Assembly: GCA_023429565.1 (NCBI GenBank)
Contig: JAEZDJ010000050.1
Coordinates: 1-29,796 of the forward strand
Direction of reading: 5' to 3'
Length of the DNA: 29,796 nt
Origin: Actinomycetes bacterium
GTDB taxonomy: Bacteria; Actinomycetota; Coriobacteriia; Coriobacteriales; Eggerthellaceae
Each line of letters begins with the position of its first letter. The first letter of the stretch is position 1. Below are positions 16,681-24,417 of this stretch, one piece after another. The notes below the pieces were generated by a model. It searched no databases. It saw only the letters and a program-made list of their open reading frames with translations, and was not told the origin of the DNA. Both the position numbers and the translations under genes were made by a program.

Positions 16681-16944
16681 CGAGCTGTTGATCCAGTCGG
16701 GCTTTCCCGTGCCTTGCCTTTTGGGCAGAAGCGGGATTTCAAGGCGGTTTCACGTTTCCCATCTGGCTTTTTACCGCTGCCTTTCTTTTGCTTGACCTAT
16801 CCTTTGCTCAAATTTGGGTGCTTCTTTACCGGCGCTTGAAAACACGTTTACGTTCCTTCCTTAGCATAGGTCCCACGTCGGCGGCATGCTGGCGCACACA
16901 TGCGAGTGACTTTCCGCAAAGCGGAATGAGCGAAAGGAATGGAC
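16681..16944 (+). other. Gap between GH30 and the phn operon; phn promoter must lie here
   Basis: 264 bases, T-rich in its middle. A bulged, long-loop pairing of GGCAGaaGCGG (about 16724-16734) with CCGCTGCC (about 16774-16781), followed by TTTCTTTT, may end the GH30 transcript; it is weak. TTGACC (16792-16797), TTGAAA (16836-16841) and TAGCAT (16862-16867) are promoter-like hexamers but none pairs at a normal spacing. No convincing Pho-box direct repeats were found. Confidence 0.35.
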
Positions 16945-18027
16945 GTGGAGCAGAAGTTCATCAATCGTCGCCAATTCATCGTGGGCGGCACGGCCGTCGC
17001 GTTGGCTGGCCTGTTCGGCGGCATGACGGGATGCGCGGCATCGGGTTCGGGAGCGGTTGCCAGCCCCAGCGAAACCACGGGCGACGCATCGGATGGCCCC
17101 CTCACCATGGTATGGCTGCCCGACAACTCCTCAGCTGACCTGACGTCTTCCCGGGAAGCCATCGGCGCAGCCATCAAGGCGGCATGCGGGCGTGAGGCCG
17201 AGCTTATGACCACCACCGACTACAACGTGGCCATCGAAGCCATCGCTTCGGGCAAGGCCCAGATGGCGCTGCTCGGCGCTGAGGGCTACGTGCAGGCGAA
17301 CAAGAAGAACGACAAGGTCCAAGCGGCCTTCACGAACAGCGACGAGGATGGCAAGCTGGACGGCGCGTGCTACTACAGCCGCATCTGCGTTGCCACCGAC
17401 AACGCTTCCCAGTACAAGGACGGCAGCGGCTACTCCATCAAGGACATCAAGGGCAAGTCCTTCTCGTTTGTGTCGGCGACCTCCACTTCGGGCTTCAAGG
17501 TGCCTTCGGCGGCCATCGTGAAGGAATTTGGTCTGGACAGCTCCGACAAGTTGCTGGAGGCGGGTGGGTTCTTCTCCGAGGTCCTGTTTGGCAACTCTCA
17601 CGCCGGTTCGGCCGTCAATCTGCTGTCGGGCGATGCGGACGTCGCGGCGTTCGACGACGTTGACGTTGACATGTACCTTGACCTTGTGTCGGGCGAGGCG
17701 AACAGCGTCGGTGCGGTCTACAAGGCGAAGGATGACGCCGAGGCTCCGTTTGACACGGTGAGGGGGAAGCAGTTCACCATCATTGCCATCACGCCGGTGC
17801 TGAACGCCCCCTTCTGTTTCAACGAGGAAGCCATCAGCGACGATGACCGCACCAAGATCGTCGAGTATTTCTGTTCTGAAAAAGTCGCTGACGACAAGAA
17901 GATATTCGTCGATCCCGAAGACAAGAACGCAAAGGGGCTGTTTGAGAAGGATTCTGACAAGACCTGCTTCATTGAGGTGGACGATGCGTGGTATGAGCCG
18001 ATCCGCAAGCTCGGGGGCGCGGCTTGA
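16945..18027 (+). CDS. phnD: Phosphonate ABC transporter substrate-binding lipoprotein PhnD
   Basis: Extracytoplasmic receptor that binds alkylphosphonates and hands them to the PhnCE importer. About 360 residues. The N terminus reads NRRQFIVGG, a twin-arginine (Tat) motif, followed by a hydrophobic stretch and the lipobox MTGC (lipidated Cys near 30), then a Gly/Ser/Thr linker. The mature part has periplasmic-binding-protein features: AIASGKAQMALLGAEGY and FSFVSATSTSGFKVPSA, as in PhnD/PtxB proteins. GTG 16945 sits six bases after AAAGGA, whereas ATG 16939 directly abuts it, so GTG is slightly favoured. First gene of the phn operon; phnC begins at or just past its stop. Confidence 0.93.
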   Translation: MEQKFINRRQFIVGGTAVALAGLFGGMTGCAASGSGAVASPSETTGDASDGPLTMVWLPDNSSADLTSSREAIGAAIKAACGREAELMTTTDYNVAIEAIASGKAQMALLGAEGYVQANKKNDKVQAAFTNSDEDGKLDGACYYSRICVATDNASQYKDGSGYSIKDIKGKSFSFVSATSTSGFKVPSAAIVKEFGLDSSDKLLEAGGFFSEVLFGNSHAGSAVNLLSGDADVAAFDDVDVDMYLDLVSGEANSVGAVYKAKDDAEAPFDTVRGKQFTIIAITPVLNAPFCFNEEAISDDDRTKIVEYFCSEKVADDKKIFVDPEDKNAKGLFEKDSDKTCFIEVDDAWYEPIRKLGGAA

Positions 18028-18041
18028 CGCGCGAAGGACAG

Positions 18042-18869
18042 ATGCGGGACGCGGGCGAGCCGTGCGGTGACGTGCTGCTCGACCTGCGCGGCGTGACCAA
18101 GAGCTACGACGGCTGGTCGAAGGCGCTCGACGACGCATCTCTGACGATGCGCCGCGGTGAGTTCGTGGCGGTCATCGGCTCGTCGGGAGCGGGCAAGTCG
18201 ACGCTGCTGCGTTGCGTGAACCGCCTGATAGACCCGACGTTGGGACAAGTGGCCTTCGACGGCGCCGATGTCACGGCCATGAAAGGCCGTGAGCTCCGTC
18301 GCGTGCGTCGACGCATCAGCATGGTGTTCCAGCATTACAATTTGGTGTACCGCGCGACGTCGATAGAGAATGTGCTGCAAGGCCGATTGGGCTACAAGTC
18401 GGTCCTCGCCGGCTCGTTGGGGCTGTATTCCGAGGACGAGAAGCAGCGGGCATTCGACGCCCTCGATCAGGTGGGGTTGTCGGACTTTGCCTACACCCGG
18501 ACCGATCAGCTGTCTGGGGGACAGAAGCAACGTGTCGGCATCGCCCGCGCGCTTGTGCAGGACCCCCTCCTCATCTTGGCCGACGAGCCTATCGCCAGCT
18601 TGGATCCGAAATCGTCCCGCACGGTGATGGAACATCTTCGTTGGGCGGCCGACGAATTGGGCATTGCCTGTCTGGTGAATCTGCACCAAGTTGATTTTGC
18701 CCTTGAGTTTTCGGATCGCGTCGTCGGTCTTGCCGCTGGCAAGATCGTGTTCGATGGCCTTCCTGCCGATTTGGACGCGGAGGCGATAGCGGCCATTTAC
18801 GGAAATGATGGCGGAGGGTTGCCCGTCGCAGCTTCTGAGGGCGTTCCCCGTGAGAAGGATGCGGCATGA
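18042..18869 (+). CDS. phnC: Phosphonate ABC transporter ATPase PhnC
   Basis: Cytosolic ATPase subunit that drives phosphonate import through the PhnE permeases. The 275 residues contain Walker A GSSGAGKST (about 46-54), Q-loop VFQHYNLV, signature LSGGQKQRVGIARAL, Walker B LILADEPIASLD and H-loop LVNLHQVDFA. Phosphonate-type ATPases share the NLVYRATSIENVLQGRLGY segment seen here. Start: ATG 18042 with AAGGA at a short spacing, or TTG 18024, which would overlap the phnD TGA as TTGA. The end overlaps phnE1 as ATGA. Confidence 0.94.
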   Translation: MRDAGEPCGDVLLDLRGVTKSYDGWSKALDDASLTMRRGEFVAVIGSSGAGKSTLLRCVNRLIDPTLGQVAFDGADVTAMKGRELRRVRRRISMVFQHYNLVYRATSIENVLQGRLGYKSVLAGSLGLYSEDEKQRAFDALDQVGLSDFAYTRTDQLSGGQKQRVGIARALVQDPLLILADEPIASLDPKSSRTVMEHLRWAADELGIACLVNLHQVDFALEFSDRVVGLAAGKIVFDGLPADLDAEAIAAIYGNDGGGLPVAASEGVPREKDAA

Positions 18870-19753
18870 GAGGCGTCAAGGGGCGGCTTCGCCTTCTTCC
18901 CGTGGACGGGTTTCTTGCGGGAGGTTCGACGCCGGTTGACACCGGGGCCAGAAAGGCCGTGAGGGGCGTTGACTCGTCGTTCTTTCGTCGCAGGACGCTG
19001 TCCATCGTGGGTGCCTTCGTCGTGTTCGTCGCCCTAGGTGCATTGTCCGGCACCTTCGTCGACTTCAATTTCATTCAAGCCTTCCTCGATATCCCAGGTG
19101 GGTTGGTGTGGATGGTGACGCAATTCGTTCCCTCCCTCCCTTCCCTCGAAAAGCTCAGCACCATCCTGCCTGCCTTGGGATCAACGATTCTCGCCTCGAT
19201 CGCATCAAGCTGCACCGCGGCGGTCTTGGCTTATATCTGTGCGGTGCTCGGCTCTCGCTCGGTGGGGGTGGGCGGTCCCGTTCCCCTCATCGTGCGGGCC
19301 ATCGCTTCGCTGTTCCGGAACATTCCGGTGGTTGCGTGGGCCTTCATCCTGCTGTTCTCGTTCAAGCAGAGCGAGTTCACCGGCTTCTTTGCCCTGTTTC
19401 TGACAAGTTTTGGCTATTTGACGCGGTGTTTTCTCGAAAGCGTCGACGAGATGAGCGCAGGCCCCGTTGAAGCCCTTCGCGCAACAGGCGCCAGCTATGT
19501 CCACATTGTCGCACAGGCCGTGATCCCTCTCACGGTCACTTCGGTGGTGAGCTGGGTGCTGTACATGATAGAGACGAACATCCGCGATGCCACGCTTATC
19601 GGCATCCTGACGGGCACGGGCATCGGCTTCGTGTTCGACGTGTATTACAAAAGCTTCCGGTACGACACGGCGGGCCTGGTCATCTTGTCCATCATTGCGG
19701 TGGTCATCATGTGCGAGGTCGTGTCGAACTCTGTGAGGAGGCGAATCATATGA
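18866..19753 (+). CDS. phnE: Phosphonate ABC transporter permease PhnE (first)
   Basis: Integral membrane subunit of the phosphonate importer, 295 residues. About 45 cytosolic N-terminal residues precede the first helix (LSIVGAFVVFVALGAL), followed by about five more hydrophobic segments. The EAA loop that docks on PhnC is EALRATGASYVHIVAQAVIP. FRNIPVVAWAFILLFSF is typical of PhnE. It starts inside the phnC stop (ATGA) and ends by overlapping the next permease (ATGA), so translation is coupled. The two permeases differ clearly in sequence and most likely form a heterodimer. Confidence 0.92.
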   Translation: MRGVKGRLRLLPVDGFLAGGSTPVDTGARKAVRGVDSSFFRRRTLSIVGAFVVFVALGALSGTFVDFNFIQAFLDIPGGLVWMVTQFVPSLPSLEKLSTILPALGSTILASIASSCTAAVLAYICAVLGSRSVGVGGPVPLIVRAIASLFRNIPVVAWAFILLFSFKQSEFTGFFALFLTSFGYLTRCFLESVDEMSAGPVEALRATGASYVHIVAQAVIPLTVTSVVSWVLYMIETNIRDATLIGILTGTGIGFVFDVYYKSFRYDTAGLVILSIIAVVIMCEVVSNSVRRRII

Positions 19754-20679
19754 CAACCGGAAAAACGGCCGCTTCGTTGCCTGCGCCGGGGCTTGGCGAC
19801 GCGTCAGGCCCGGCTGCCGGACGACCGCTTCGGAGTGGCGGGAAATCCGCCGGTGCCCGCCGCACCCGTTCCGGGCGGTTGAAGGTGCATGTCGCCAACG
19901 CGTCCAACGTCGCGCTGTGGCTGGTTTTGATCGTCTTGGTGGCATTGACCGCATTTGCTCTCATCACCATGGATTACGGGAAGGTCGTCTTTTCCGTGGC
20001 CATGGTCTCGGCGGCAGAAGACTTCGCTCAGATGATGTTGCAGCCGGGGCTGGCTGGCCATTTCACGCTCCCCGATGTGGTGGAGGGGCTGTTCGTGTCG
20101 TTGGCGCTGGCCTTGCTGACCACGCTCATCGGCGCGGTCGTCGCGTTCGTCTTGGGCCTGTTGGCGGCTTCCAACCTTTCGAACCGCGTTGCGAGCAACG
20201 TCATCAAGGTCATCATGTCGGTTTTTCGAGCCGTGCCGACCATCCTGTGGGTGCTCGTGTTCTCCGTGGCGATTGGTTTGGGGCCCGAGGCGGCGGTGAC
20301 GGGCCTGCTGTTTCATAGCATCGCCTATTTGGTGAAGGCGTATTCGGAGAGCTTCGAGGAGGTGGACCTTGGGGTGATTGAGGCGCTGCGCGCGTCGGGG
20401 GCATCGTGGTGGCAGGTGGTGTTCCGTGGCGTGGTTCCCGAAAAGATGAACGAAATGCTGTCATGGACGTTCATCCGCTTTGAGATCAACTTCGTGAATG
20501 CCGTTGCCGTGGGCGCTGTGGCAGGTGCGGGCGGCATAGGCTACCAGCTGTTTTTGGCTGGCAGCTTCTACTACAACATTCATGAAGTCGGGCTGATCGT
20601 GTACCTGTGCCTTGCGGTGGCGGTGGTTCTTGAAGTGGCGGCCACGTGGCTGAGGAAGCGTTCTGCCGTGCAGCGCTGA
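19750..20679 (+). CDS. phnE: Phosphonate ABC transporter permease PhnE (second)
   Basis: Second membrane subunit, 309 residues. A basic, Gly/Pro-rich N-terminal tail of about 55 residues precedes the first helix (VALWLVLIVLVALTAFAL). RAVPTILWVLVFSVAIGLG and the EAA loop EALRASGASWWQVVFRGVVP identify it as PhnE-like; VGAVAGAGGIGYQL near the end is also typical. ATG 19750 overlaps the previous stop (ATGA) and has GAGGAGG at 19736-19742. Paired phnE genes occur in many phosphonate operons, whereas laboratory E. coli has one. Confidence 0.93.
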   Translation: MTTGKTAASLPAPGLGDASGPAAGRPLRSGGKSAGARRTRSGRLKVHVANASNVALWLVLIVLVALTAFALITMDYGKVVFSVAMVSAAEDFAQMMLQPGLAGHFTLPDVVEGLFVSLALALLTTLIGAVVAFVLGLLAASNLSNRVASNVIKVIMSVFRAVPTILWVLVFSVAIGLGPEAAVTGLLFHSIAYLVKAYSESFEEVDLGVIEALRASGASWWQVVFRGVVPEKMNEMLSWTFIRFEINFVNAVAVGAVAGAGGIGYQLFLAGSFYYNIHEVGLIVYLCLAVAVVLEVAATWLRKRSAVQR

Positions 20680-20717
20680 AGGCTGGATTCTGGCATGCGA
20701 GCTGGCTGCGTGGGCGG

Positions 20718-21293
20718 ATGACGGAGATTGCGAAGAGAGGAGCAAGCGTCTTGCTGAAGCGGTACGAGAGGACGCGCGTGCTGGTCGAGGGCGACTCCCG
20801 GCTGGCGCACGAGATCGTGCGAGCGATCGAGGAGGAATGCTCGCAGGTTGCTCGTGGCGATGGCGAAGAAGCCTGCCCGACCGTCAGGGTGCTTGATGAG
20901 CCGCATGAGCAGCTTGTCATGGTGCAGGCGCGAGAGACCGCCCAAGGCACCCTGTTCTATTTGAGCGAGGCCCTCATGACTTCGTGCCGCGTCTCGTTCG
21001 ACGGTGCGGTGGGATACGGGTTCGTGCTGGGCGCCGACCGATGCTTGGCCTATGAGCTCGCGGTGATCGACGCGGCGTTCGCCGGCGCGGACGGGCCGCG
21101 GCGCGCTGGACACTGGGAGGCGGCGCTTGCTCGGGCAGGGGAGAGCTTGCGGGTCTGGGACAACCGCGATGCGGCCCGTGTGGCTGCGACCAGGGTTGAT
21201 TTTTCGACGTTGGGTGCGGGATCCGGGGAGCGCGCGTCGGAAGAAGAAGCCAACGCGTCCCTGTCAACCGACGGTTCGATGAACGGAAAGTGA
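20718..21293 (+). CDS. phnG: C-P lyase core subunit PhnG
   Basis: Part of the PhnGHIJ core complex. With PhnI, PhnH and PhnL it converts phosphonate plus ATP to the ribose 1-phosphonate 5-triphosphate. About 191 residues against 150 in E. coli. Recognisable segments: the N-terminal helix region RYERTRVLVEG, then VMVQARETAQGTLFYLSEALMTSCRVSFDGAVGYGFVLGADRCLAYELAVIDAAF, compressed in the family as GxGYxxxLGRD...A...ALIDA. The conserved C-terminal AARVAATRVDFSTL also fits. Start uncertain: ATG 20718 has a weak ribosome site, while TTG 20751 lies 8 bases after GAGAGGAG and could be real. The last 20 residues are a Ser/Glu-rich tail. Confidence 0.88.
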   Translation: MTEIAKRGASVLLKRYERTRVLVEGDSRLAHEIVRAIEEECSQVARGDGEEACPTVRVLDEPHEQLVMVQARETAQGTLFYLSEALMTSCRVSFDGAVGYGFVLGADRCLAYELAVIDAAFAGADGPRRAGHWEAALARAGESLRVWDNRDAARVAATRVDFSTLGAGSGERASEEEANASLSTDGSMNGK

Positions 21294-21302
21294 GGTAGTG
21301 CG

Positions 21303-21932
21303 ATGATCGTTGTCGAAGGAGCTTCCCTACATCTCATGCAGCGGGCGTTTCGTCACGTGCTCGACGCCTTTGCCCGTCCCGGCACGGTGCAGAGGCTTCC
21401 GGTCGAGCTGTCGCGGGATGGCGGGCCTCTGGAGTTTGGCGCACCGTTGGAAACGCTTGTGCGCCTGTTTGTGGACCAGGCTGTGTCGTTTTGCGTGGCG
21501 GATGCCGGTTCCAACGCCGCAGAGCGTTTTCTCGTTTCTGAAACGCACGCGGTGCGCATGCCGTGCCAGGAAGCTGATTTTGTCATCGTTCCTGCCCGCG
21601 CCGATGTCCAGACCGTCCGTAACGCCGTGTTGGAGGCCTCCCGGGGAGTGCTTGCGTCCCCTGAGAAAGGGGCCACGGTGCTCATGGGATGTGAGCGGAT
21701 CGAAGCGGCGGGGCAAAGGGCCGGCGTGCCCTTGCCTGTCGTCGAGGTGCGTGGTCCCGGCGTTGCGGACGTGAACCGTTTTGGCATCGACCGCATCGCG
21801 TGGGCTGACGCCCGCGCCGGCCGTGACGACGAATATCCCTGCGGAATTGAGATCGTCCTCGTCGATGCCGAGGGTGACCTGGTGGCCATTCCCCGCAGTG
21901 CGCGTCTCGCCGTGGACGGGAGGGAGCGCTAG
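21303..21932 (+). CDS. phnH: C-P lyase core subunit PhnH
   Basis: 209 residues (E. coli 194). PhnH is needed structurally in the PhnGHIJ complex and resembles PLP-enzyme folds without binding PLP. Family signs: FRHVLDAFARPGTVQRLP near the N terminus; PEKGATVLMGCERI in the middle; VEVRGPGVADVNRFGID; and FGIDRI leading to YPCGIEIVLVDAEGDLVAIPRSARL, where the PxGID...D...iPRTT pattern is recognisable. ATG 21303 has GAGGT about six bases upstream, nine bases after phnG. The TAG stop abuts the phnI ATG. Confidence 0.92.
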   Translation: MIVVEGASLHLMQRAFRHVLDAFARPGTVQRLPVELSRDGGPLEFGAPLETLVRLFVDQAVSFCVADAGSNAAERFLVSETHAVRMPCQEADFVIVPARADVQTVRNAVLEASRGVLASPEKGATVLMGCERIEAAGQRAGVPLPVVEVRGPGVADVNRFGIDRIAWADARAGRDDEYPCGIEIVLVDAEGDLVAIPRSARLAVDGRER

Positions 21933-23324
21933 ATGGGTTACGTTGCGGTCCGCGGCGGCGGCAGGGCCATCGAGGAAAGCCTCGCCCTGCTGGAGTTCGA
22001 GCGTGTCATGGCGTCGGAGGAGGTGGGAACCGATGCCATCCGAGGATTGTTTCCGGAATTGATTGACCAGGTCATGGGGGAGGCGTCGCTGTTCTCTCCC
22101 CGACTCGCGGCGCTCGCGCTCAAGCAGGCCCAGGGCTCTCCCGACGAGGCCGTGTTCCTGCTTCGGGCGTTTCGCTCGACCCTCGAACGGCCTTTCGTTT
22201 CGCGTCCCCTGGACATGGGTCACATGCAGGTGCGCCGTCGCATATCCGCCGCGTTCAAGGACGTGCCTGGGGGGCAGGTTCTGGGATCCACGCGCGATTA
22301 CAGCCATCGCCTGCTCGATTTTGCCCTTGAGGTGGAGGATGCCGGCGACCTCGCCGCCAAACGTGCGGCCCTTGCCAGGCATTTCGACGGCACGGGCGAG
22401 GATGCGGCACGTGTTTCCAAGGAGGGGGCGGGGAAGGGCTTTCCCGAACCCTCGGCTCCCGCGGTCGATTCGCAGGGAATTGCCGACTTTGCTGCGTCGG
22501 TCTCACGAGGAGAGAGATCATCGACGGATGTTTTTCCCGAACCCTCGGCTCCTCTATCGGAGGGCTTCCCGGAATCTCCGCCCCCCTTCCCCCGCGTGCT
22601 TGACTATCTGAGGGCAGAGGGATTGGTTGCTTCCTGCATTCCGCAAGACGGGAACCCCGTGGATGCCACCATGGCGCCGCTCACCTTTCCGGCTGCGCGC
22701 TCCGTTCGCCTCCAGACGCTTGCACGGGGAATGACGCAGGCCGTTGAGGCGTTGGGATACGCCGCGATCCGCGGGTTCGGGCCCTCCCATCCCACGGTGG
22801 GGGAGCTGCGTGCAGGCAAGGCGGCCGTCGCCATTGACCATCCCCTCGAGGTCGGCGATGCCGATGACGCATACTACCTCGGATCGATTCCCGTCACCGA
22901 GGTCGAGAGCGTGTTTCCGGTCGAAGCCTCCGATTCTGACGACACGGGCATGGCATTCGACATTGGCTATGGACTGGTCGTTGGACGTGCTGAGTCAAAG
23001 GCCATCGCCATGAGCGTGCTTGACCACTGCCTTGAGCACGGAGACGCGCGGTTTCCGACCGAGGATGAAGAATTCGTGCTGTATCACGTTGACGGGGTTG
23101 AGGCGACGGGCTTCATCTCGCACCTCAAGCTACCCCACTATGTGACGTTCCAGTCGAAGCTTTCAAGCGTCCGCGGCTCTGTCGAGATGGCTGGAGAAGA
23201 GTCTCGGGCACGGGATGAGGGCGGGATGGAGGCTGCATGCGAACCGTCTTCCGACGGTGGTGCGCATGCGGACGATGGGAACCCTGTGGGTTCAGAGGAG
23301 GAATTCGATGGAGCGGCACTATAA
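21933..23324 (+). CDS. phnI: C-P lyase core subunit PhnI, enlarged
   Basis: Nucleosidase-like core subunit that displaces adenine from ATP/GTP with phosphonate. At 463 residues it is about 110 longer than E. coli PhnI (354). Conserved blocks: MGYVAVRGGGRAIEESLALL, LAALALKQAQGSPDEAVFLLRAFRSTL, VRRRISAAFKDVPGGQVLG, DYSHRLLDFAL, FPAARSVRLQTLARG, FDIGYGLVVGRAESKAIAMSVLD and DEEFVLYHVDGVEATGFISHLKLPHYVTFQ. Extra material: an insert at about 150-220 with FPEPSAP twice (170-176, 201-207) and a third FPESPPP, then an acidic C-terminal tail of about 50 residues. The conserved segments look intact, so the enzyme is probably active. It overlaps phnJ by 17 bases. Confidence 0.95.
   Translation: MGYVAVRGGGRAIEESLALLEFERVMASEEVGTDAIRGLFPELIDQVMGEASLFSPRLAALALKQAQGSPDEAVFLLRAFRSTLERPFVSRPLDMGHMQVRRRISAAFKDVPGGQVLGSTRDYSHRLLDFALEVEDAGDLAAKRAALARHFDGTGEDAARVSKEGAGKGFPEPSAPAVDSQGIADFAASVSRGERSSTDVFPEPSAPLSEGFPESPPPFPRVLDYLRAEGLVASCIPQDGNPVDATMAPLTFPAARSVRLQTLARGMTQAVEALGYAAIRGFGPSHPTVGELRAGKAAVAIDHPLEVGDADDAYYLGSIPVTEVESVFPVEASDSDDTGMAFDIGYGLVVGRAESKAIAMSVLDHCLEHGDARFPTEDEEFVLYHVDGVEATGFISHLKLPHYVTFQSKLSSVRGSVEMAGEESRARDEGGMEAACEPSSDGGAHADDGNPVGSEEEFDGAAL
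22440..22552 (+). repeat. Two copies of a 20-base in-frame direct repeat in phnI
   Basis: Identical 20-base copies at 22440-22459 and 22533-22552, 93 bases (31 codons) apart, each encoding FPEPSAP. A decayed third copy follows near 22565-22585 (FPESPPP). All fall in the PhnI insert that E. coli PhnI lacks, suggesting the insert grew by duplication. Confidence 0.8.
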
Positions 23325-24417
23325 CTATGCGTTCTTCGACGAGGCGTCGAAGCGCGAGATACGTCGCGCCATCATCAAGGGCGTGTCCATCCCTGGCTAC
23401 CAGGTTCCGTTCGCCTCACGGGAGATGCCCATCGGACGAGGCTGGGGAACGGGCGGCCTTCAGGTCACGTTGGCCATCATCGGTCCTGGTGATGTGCTCA
23501 AGGTGATCGATCAGGGTTCTGACGACAGCGTGAATGCCGTCAACATCAAGAAGCTCGTCGTTGCCACCACGGAGATGGAAGTGACCGACGTCACGGCTGA
23601 GGCGACGCTCATCCAATCGCGCCACCGCATTCCCGAGCAGCCGCTTCGCGACGATCAGATCCTCGTGCTGCAGGTGCCCACGCCTGAGCCGTTGCGCGAC
23701 TTTGAGCCCAGCGAGGCGGTGACGAAGCGCCTCCATGCCGAAGCTGACTACACGGGTGCATGGCTGGAACTGTTTGACCAGATCGTGCGGTATGGCATGA
23801 CGGTCACCGGCGCCGATCACCCCGTGCTGGTGAACGGACGCTACGTCATGGCGCCGTCTCCCATTCCCCGCTTCGACAACACCAAGCTTCATCGGGCCGA
23901 TCACCTGACGCTCTTCGGCGCGGGGCGAGAGAAGAAGATTTACGCGGTGCCGCCCTACACGGACGTCGTCCCCCTCGATTTCGAAGACTACCCGTTCTCT
24001 CCCGAGCGCTTCGACGGCAAGCGTTGCGTCCTGTGCGGCGCGGAGGGCGCCTATCTGGATGAGCTGGTTGACGAGGCCACTGGAGAAACGTATCACCAGT
24101 GCAACGACACCGCCTTCTGCACGGCGCGCCGCACTGCCCAGCGCCAAGGGGTGGACGCCGCAGAGCTTCCTGCAGGCTCTACGGGGAGGTCGCCGGATGC
24201 CGCCGCACTGTTCGAGGCCCCTGCCGATGAGGGTGAGGATGGTGCCGTCGCGTCCGAGGACTCAGCTGCCGGGTCATCTCGTGTCGCCGAAGGGCGCAAG
24301 GACGCCGCAGAGCAGACCGCAGACCGCGCGGACGGATTGGCGGAATGTCGGAATGTCGCCCAGAAGGGAACAAATGTTTCACGTGAAACATGGGGGAAGG
24401 AGGAGTCCCATGCGTGA
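23308..24417 (+). CDS. phnJ: C-P lyase radical SAM subunit PhnJ, with C-terminal extension
   Basis: Catalyses cleavage of the carbon-phosphorus bond in 5-phosphoribosyl 1-phosphonate, giving the alkane and the 1,2-cyclic phosphate. Catalytic residues are all present: C240, C243 and C265 for the [4Fe-4S] cluster (C-x2-C-x21-C), the thiyl cysteine C271 (QCNDTAFC) and G30 in IPGYQVPF, equivalent to Gly32 of E. coli. The fold-specific REMPIGRGWGTGGLQ and FGAGREKKIYAVPPYT are also clear. At 369 residues it exceeds E. coli (281) by about 88, all in an Ala/Glu/Asp-rich, probably disordered tail from about 281. Residues N356-T361 of that tail are encoded by a perfect parS palindrome. ATG 23308 follows AGAGGAGGAA. 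Confidence 0.96.
   Translation: MERHYNYAFFDEASKREIRRAIIKGVSIPGYQVPFASREMPIGRGWGTGGLQVTLAIIGPGDVLKVIDQGSDDSVNAVNIKKLVVATTEMEVTDVTAEATLIQSRHRIPEQPLRDDQILVLQVPTPEPLRDFEPSEAVTKRLHAEADYTGAWLELFDQIVRYGMTVTGADHPVLVNGRYVMAPSPIPRFDNTKLHRADHLTLFGAGREKKIYAVPPYTDVVPLDFEDYPFSPERFDGKRCVLCGAEGAYLDELVDEATGETYHQCNDTAFCTARRTAQRQGVDAAELPAGSTGRSPDAAALFEAPADEGEDGAVASEDSAAGSSRVAEGRKDAAEQTADRADGLAECRNVAQKGTNVSRETWGKEESHA
24375..24390. other. parS centromere site (ParB-binding)
   Basis: TGTTTCACGTGAAACA, a perfect 16-bp palindrome identical to the bacterial parS consensus (TGTTNCACGTGAAACA) and to the form used in actinobacteria. It lies inside the 3' end of phnJ, in the non-conserved tail. ParB should nucleate here. 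parS sites are usually clustered near oriC, so the window is probably origin-proximal. A single copy was found in the window. Confidence 0.9.

Noticed and set aside
16792..16867. Pho-box or standard promoter before phnD
   Set aside because: TTGACC, TTGAAA and TAGCAT are present but their spacing is wrong, and no regular direct repeats could be found; left as an unassigned region.
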